A DNA stretch of 64,000 bases from Acidobacteriaceae bacterium (GTDB lineage: Bacteria > Acidobacteriota > Terriglobia > Terriglobales > Acidobacteriaceae): contig JAOAPN010000008.1 in NCBI GenBank assembly GCA_025462885.1, positions 1 to 64,000 of the forward strand, written 5' to 3'. Made by a program: the position numbers and the translations under genes. The notes below the pieces were generated by a model that saw only the letters and a program-made list of their open reading frames with translations, made no database searches and had not been told where the DNA came from. Positions 60,925 through 64,000 of the stretch are shown piece by piece (the first letter of the stretch is position 1; each line of letters opens with the position of its first letter).

Positions 60925-63880
60925 AGCTCGGGCTCGGGCTCTTGACATGCTAGGTAGGCAACAGATCGCAGGTGTCCCCACCGCGATCAACGAGCTCTTC
61001 AAGAATGCTCACGACGCGTATGCCGATCGGGTCGAGGTTGATTTCTACCGATCTGATGGCTTGTTTCTATTGAGAGATGACGGTGTTGGGATGACCCGTG
61101 CCGAATTCGAGGCGAGATGGTTGACGCTTGGAACCGAGAGCAAGGTCAACTCGACGATCACGGGCATGAGCATGCCCAGAATCGATCCGGAGAAACCTCG
61201 GCGCCCAATTCTTGGAGAGAAAGGTATCGGGCGACTGGCGATTGCGGCCATCGGTCCGCAGGTACTCGTGCTCACACGGTCGGGGGACGGCGATAACCGT
61301 GGAGAATTGACTGCAGCCTTTATCCAGTGGAGCCTCTTCCAATGCCCCGGAATTAACCTGGATCAAATAGAAGTTCCGATTAGATCATTTCCGGTCGGAA
61401 CCTTTCCGACTCGGATAGACGTTGATGTGATGGTGGGCGAGGTACGAGAAAATCTAAGTCGGCTGGCCGCCCGCATCGATTCGGCAACAACCCTGCGCAT
61501 CGAAAACGAACTGAATAGCTTTCAAGTCGATCCGACTGAGCTGGATAAGAGTCTTGGCGTGCCAACTCTGACTGGCCTCGGCGGCGGAACGCATTTTTAC
61601 GTCATGCCAGCAGACCCTTCGCTAACGGCAGCCATCGACGAGAAGCTGGATAGCGACAGCGCCGCTCCATTGAAGAAGATGTTGCTGGGCTTCACCAATA
61701 CAATGACACCCGGTCATGCCGCCTCTCAAATTCGTGCGTCATTTCGCGATCACCGAACCGACGATAGTACCGAGGAGTTAATCGACGAACAGAGCTTCTT
61801 CACCCCAGAGGAATTCCTCAATGCCGATCATCACCTAAAAGGTCGCTTTGACGAGTACGGACAGTTTGAAGGGATGGTTTCTGTATACGGAGAAGAACAT
61901 CCGAATCACGTCGTTGCCTGGGATGCTGCACAAGGGAAGCGCACGGATTGCGGGCCGTTCTCTATCAGTGTTGCTTACGTTCAGGGAGCGGCTAGAGAGA
62001 GCACGCTTCCTCCCAATGATTGGGCAATCATCAGCAGCAAGCTCACCCAAATCGGCGGTCTCTATATCTACAAAGACAATATCCGGATACTTCCTTATGG
62101 AGATAACGATTATGACTTCTTGGATATCGAGAAAAACCGCACAAAGAGTGCTGGCTATTACTACTTTTCCTATCGCAGAATCTTCGGTGTCATCGAAATA
62201 AATCAAACCGACAACCCACAGTTGAACGAGAAAGCAGGGCGAGAGGGTTTCAGGGAGAACCGCGCCTATCGTCAATTTAGGGCTATGCTAATGAACTTCT
62301 TCGTTCAGATCGCCGCAGACTTCTTTCGAGAAGGAAGTCCCGGAGCCGAGCGTTACGCCGAGCGAAAAGCTGAAATCGATCGCGTGGAAAGAGCGCGGCG
62401 ACGCCGAGAGAAGCAACTGACAGCCCGCAGAAAAACATTCAGTGAACAATTACGCTCCTTCTTTGCAGACTTGGAGGCTGGCGAACCGCTAAAAGCCACC
62501 TCATCCATCATCGAGCGGCTTTCCGGCGATATCGGCGCAGCGGTTGCACTCAAAGATAAAGACGATGCAGGGCGTGCCGTTATGCAGGCAGAGTCCGATG
62601 CAACTCAATCACTGTTTTCCCTGAGAAAACAGTATCGTGTCGTGCGCCCTAGCGGAGTCGGTCTCACCAAACAGATGCGCCGGGATTGGGAAGCGTCAAC
62701 GGCAGAGGTAAAACGGCTGGAAAGTGAAATCTTCTCCCCAACGGCAGAGACGATTTCCCAAATCGTTGGTGAACTTGCTGCCAAGGCGAAGCTCGATATC
62801 AGCATGCGCGTTAGGATCGAACGCTCAATCACAGAGCGTATTGTGGATACGGAACGCCGCGCTGCCACGGAGAGAAAAGAGACTCGCGATGCCCTGAAGG
62901 ATCTAAATAAAGGGGTACTAGAAACTTCTCGTGAGATCGTGCTGGAGGTCGGCTCGGCAATTCAGAAGACTCGCAGCACGCTCGCCAGCCTCGATGTATC
63001 GAACCTAAGGGACGAAGAAATAGTCGAAAAGCGGCTTGGCATGGAATTGGATTTGGCCGATGTAGCTGATCGCGGCCTCGAATCGCTCAGCGCCATGAAA
63101 GAAGACCTTCGTGCAATGCATTGGACGCGCGACGAAGACGGTCGGTTTATCGGCATGAATCTCATGAACGAGTCTTTGCAAGAAGATGTTCTCGCGATGC
63201 GTGAACAAGCCGAAGCGGACCTTGAATTGACACAGGTTGGTATGGCATTGAGCGTCGTCAATCATGAATTTGAGAGCAGTATTAAAGCTGTCCGTACAAG
63301 TCTTCGCCGGCTGAAATCATGGGCCGATGTGAATAGCGATCTTGAAGGGCTTTACTCGGAATTGCGTTCAAGCTTTGACCACATTGACGGATATCTAAGC
63401 CTTTTTACTCCACTCCAGCGTCGGCTCTATAGGAGTGAGATCGATTTTTCCGGGACAGACATTACAAAGTTTTTGAGAGACCTTTTCAGTCGTAGACTTG
63501 ACCGCCATTCGGTAGAGTTGCGTTCCTCCTCCTCCTTTATGAAGCACACTATTCATGGATATCCGTCCTCTTTCTATCCGGTTTTTGTGAATCTGGTCGA
63601 TAATGCCATCTTTTGGCTAAAAGACAGACCCGAGCCGCGACTCATAACACTTGATGCCCGAGCTTCCACAATGATCGTGAAGGATAACGGTCCAGGTGTC
63701 TCGACCCGTGATGTGGATGCGATTTTCGACGTTGGATTCACGAGAAAGCCTGGAGGTCGAGGCTTAGGTCTGCACATAGCCCGAGAGGTGCTATCGAAAA
63801 TAGGGTACCAACTGACATTAGTTCAATCATCCGAAGGCCGTGGCGCAGAGTTCCATATTTCACCTAAAGAGATCATCTAG
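60911..63880 (+). CDS. Dual-GHKL protein: MORC-like ATPase fused to histidine-kinase core
   Basis: The product has 989 residues from ATG 60911, which overlaps the methyltransferase gene by 14 bp. The N-terminal GHKL ATPase has INELFKNAHDAY (N box, 26-37), DDGVGM (56-61) and EKGIGRLA (103-110), as in MORC/MutL-like enzymes. Residues about 470 to 760 are basic and coiled-coil-like (RVERARRRREKQL, then KRLESEI). The C-terminus is a histidine-kinase-like core: a phospho-acceptor-like His785 in VVNHEFESSIK, then a second GHKL ATPase with VNLVDNAIFWL, KDNGPGV and GGRGLGLHIARE. The following gene starts like a receiver domain. It may be both a DNA-manipulating ATPase and a phosphorelay sensor. Confidence 0.9.
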   Translation: MATFRARARALDMLGRQQIAGVPTAINELFKNAHDAYADRVEVDFYRSDGLFLLRDDGVGMTRAEFEARWLTLGTESKVNSTITGMSMPRIDPEKPRRPILGEKGIGRLAIAAIGPQVLVLTRSGDGDNRGELTAAFIQWSLFQCPGINLDQIEVPIRSFPVGTFPTRIDVDVMVGEVRENLSRLAARIDSATTLRIENELNSFQVDPTELDKSLGVPTLTGLGGGTHFYVMPADPSLTAAIDEKLDSDSAAPLKKMLLGFTNTMTPGHAASQIRASFRDHRTDDSTEELIDEQSFFTPEEFLNADHHLKGRFDEYGQFEGMVSVYGEEHPNHVVAWDAAQGKRTDCGPFSISVAYVQGAARESTLPPNDWAIISSKLTQIGGLYIYKDNIRILPYGDNDYDFLDIEKNRTKSAGYYYFSYRRIFGVIEINQTDNPQLNEKAGREGFRENRAYRQFRAMLMNFFVQIAADFFREGSPGAERYAERKAEIDRVERARRRREKQLTARRKTFSEQLRSFFADLEAGEPLKATSSIIERLSGDIGAAVALKDKDDAGRAVMQAESDATQSLFSLRKQYRVVRPSGVGLTKQMRRDWEASTAEVKRLESEIFSPTAETISQIVGELAAKAKLDISMRVRIERSITERIVDTERRAATERKETRDALKDLNKGVLETSREIVLEVGSAIQKTRSTLASLDVSNLRDEEIVEKRLGMELDLADVADRGLESLSAMKEDLRAMHWTRDEDGRFIGMNLMNESLQEDVLAMREQAEADLELTQVGMALSVVNHEFESSIKAVRTSLRRLKSWADVNSDLEGLYSELRSSFDHIDGYLSLFTPLQRRLYRSEIDFSGTDITKFLRDLFSRRLDRHSVELRSSSSFMKHTIHGYPSSFYPVFVNLVDNAIFWLKDRPEPRLITLDARASTMIVKDNGPGVSTRDVDAIFDVGFTRKPGGRGLGLHIAREVLSKIGYQLTLVQSSEGRGAEFHISPKEII

Positions 63881-63891
63881 GAGATCCACTG

Positions 63892-64000
63892 ATGGCTGCA
63901 GGTAGCGTGTTCTTGGAGAAGTCGAAAGGAGTTGTACGGGACTTTCTGCGTACCGTAGTTTTGGTTGATGATCGAGCATACCTCGAAGAGAAACCTCAAT
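63892..64000 (+). CDS. Protein with receiver-like N-terminus (partial)
   Basis: An ATG at 63892 with an AGGAGA ribosome site starts a frame that is open to the window end; only 36 residues are seen. The segment FLRTVVLVDDRAYLEE has the strand-acidic-pocket pattern (hydrophobic strand followed by DD) that starts receiver domains. The start is 11 bp after the dual-GHKL gene. It is probably the cognate response regulator or effector of the histidine-kinase part, perhaps with a nuclease or helicase domain further on. Confidence 0.65.
   Translation, partial: MAAGSVFLEKSKGVVRDFLRTVVLVDDRAYLEEKPQ

Overview
The window looks like a chromosomal segment of an acidobacterium, most likely family Acidobacteriaceae (Granulicella, Edaphobacter or Terriglobus type). 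The basis is a large Oar-like TonB-dependent receptor with an N-terminal carboxypeptidase-regulatory domain, PEP-CTERM proteins beside exopolysaccharide genes, a DUF2934 protein, IPT/TIG repeat lipoproteins and generally GC-rich codon use. No rRNA or marker phylogeny is available here, so the family-level placement is an inference.

Region 1 to 15 kb is an extracellular or surface polysaccharide locus. It holds two tandem beta-helix proteins, two GT2 and three GT4 glycosyltransferases, a further GT-like protein, a polysaccharide deacetylase, a Wzx-type flippase, and a UDP-HexNAc 6-dehydrogenase with a divergent UDP-HexNAc C4-epimerase (a TviB/TviC-like pair). Three PEP-CTERM proteins lie at 15 to 24 kb. 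Two of them have convincing sigma-54 (-24/-12) promoters, which fits the known link between PEP-CTERM/exosortase systems and EPS production. No exosortase is in the window.

Region 16.5 to 20.5 kb is a compact biosynthetic cluster: type III polyketide synthase, FAD-dependent oxidoreductase, acyl carrier protein and a KAS II-type ketosynthase. Around it lie three copies of a roughly 120-bp nested-palindrome repeat. Region 24.8 to 28.5 kb is a large IPT/TIG lipoprotein gene split over several frames. It is followed by an M28 peptidase, the TonB receptor and glmS, whose product carries an unusual insert.

Region 36 to 39 kb is AT-richer: a membrane protein and an unknown protein, followed by a HigB/HigA-type toxin-antitoxin pair. 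Region 39 to 57.6 kb is mainly housekeeping and regulation. It includes a DUF2306 membrane protein, a CMD/AhpD-like protein, a universal stress protein, a four-gene operon (ECF sigma factor, TM protein, zinc-ribbon protein, LytTR regulator), rlmB, a pseudo-M1 peptidase, an AsmA-like protein, two lepB genes with rnc, a TPR protein, a WYL regulator divergent from a DinB protein, and a second ECF sigma/anti-sigma pair.

From 57.8 kb to the end a genomic island begins at the 3' end of a tRNA-Ala(GGC) gene. It has a tyrosine integrase, a Vsr nickase, a C5-cytosine methyltransferase, a 989-residue protein with two GHKL ATPase modules (MORC-like at the N-terminus, histidine-kinase-like at the C-terminus), and the start of a gene with a receiver-like N-terminus. 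This is the most interesting part of the window: it looks like a methylation-linked defence system with an embedded two-component-type relay, cut off by the window edge.
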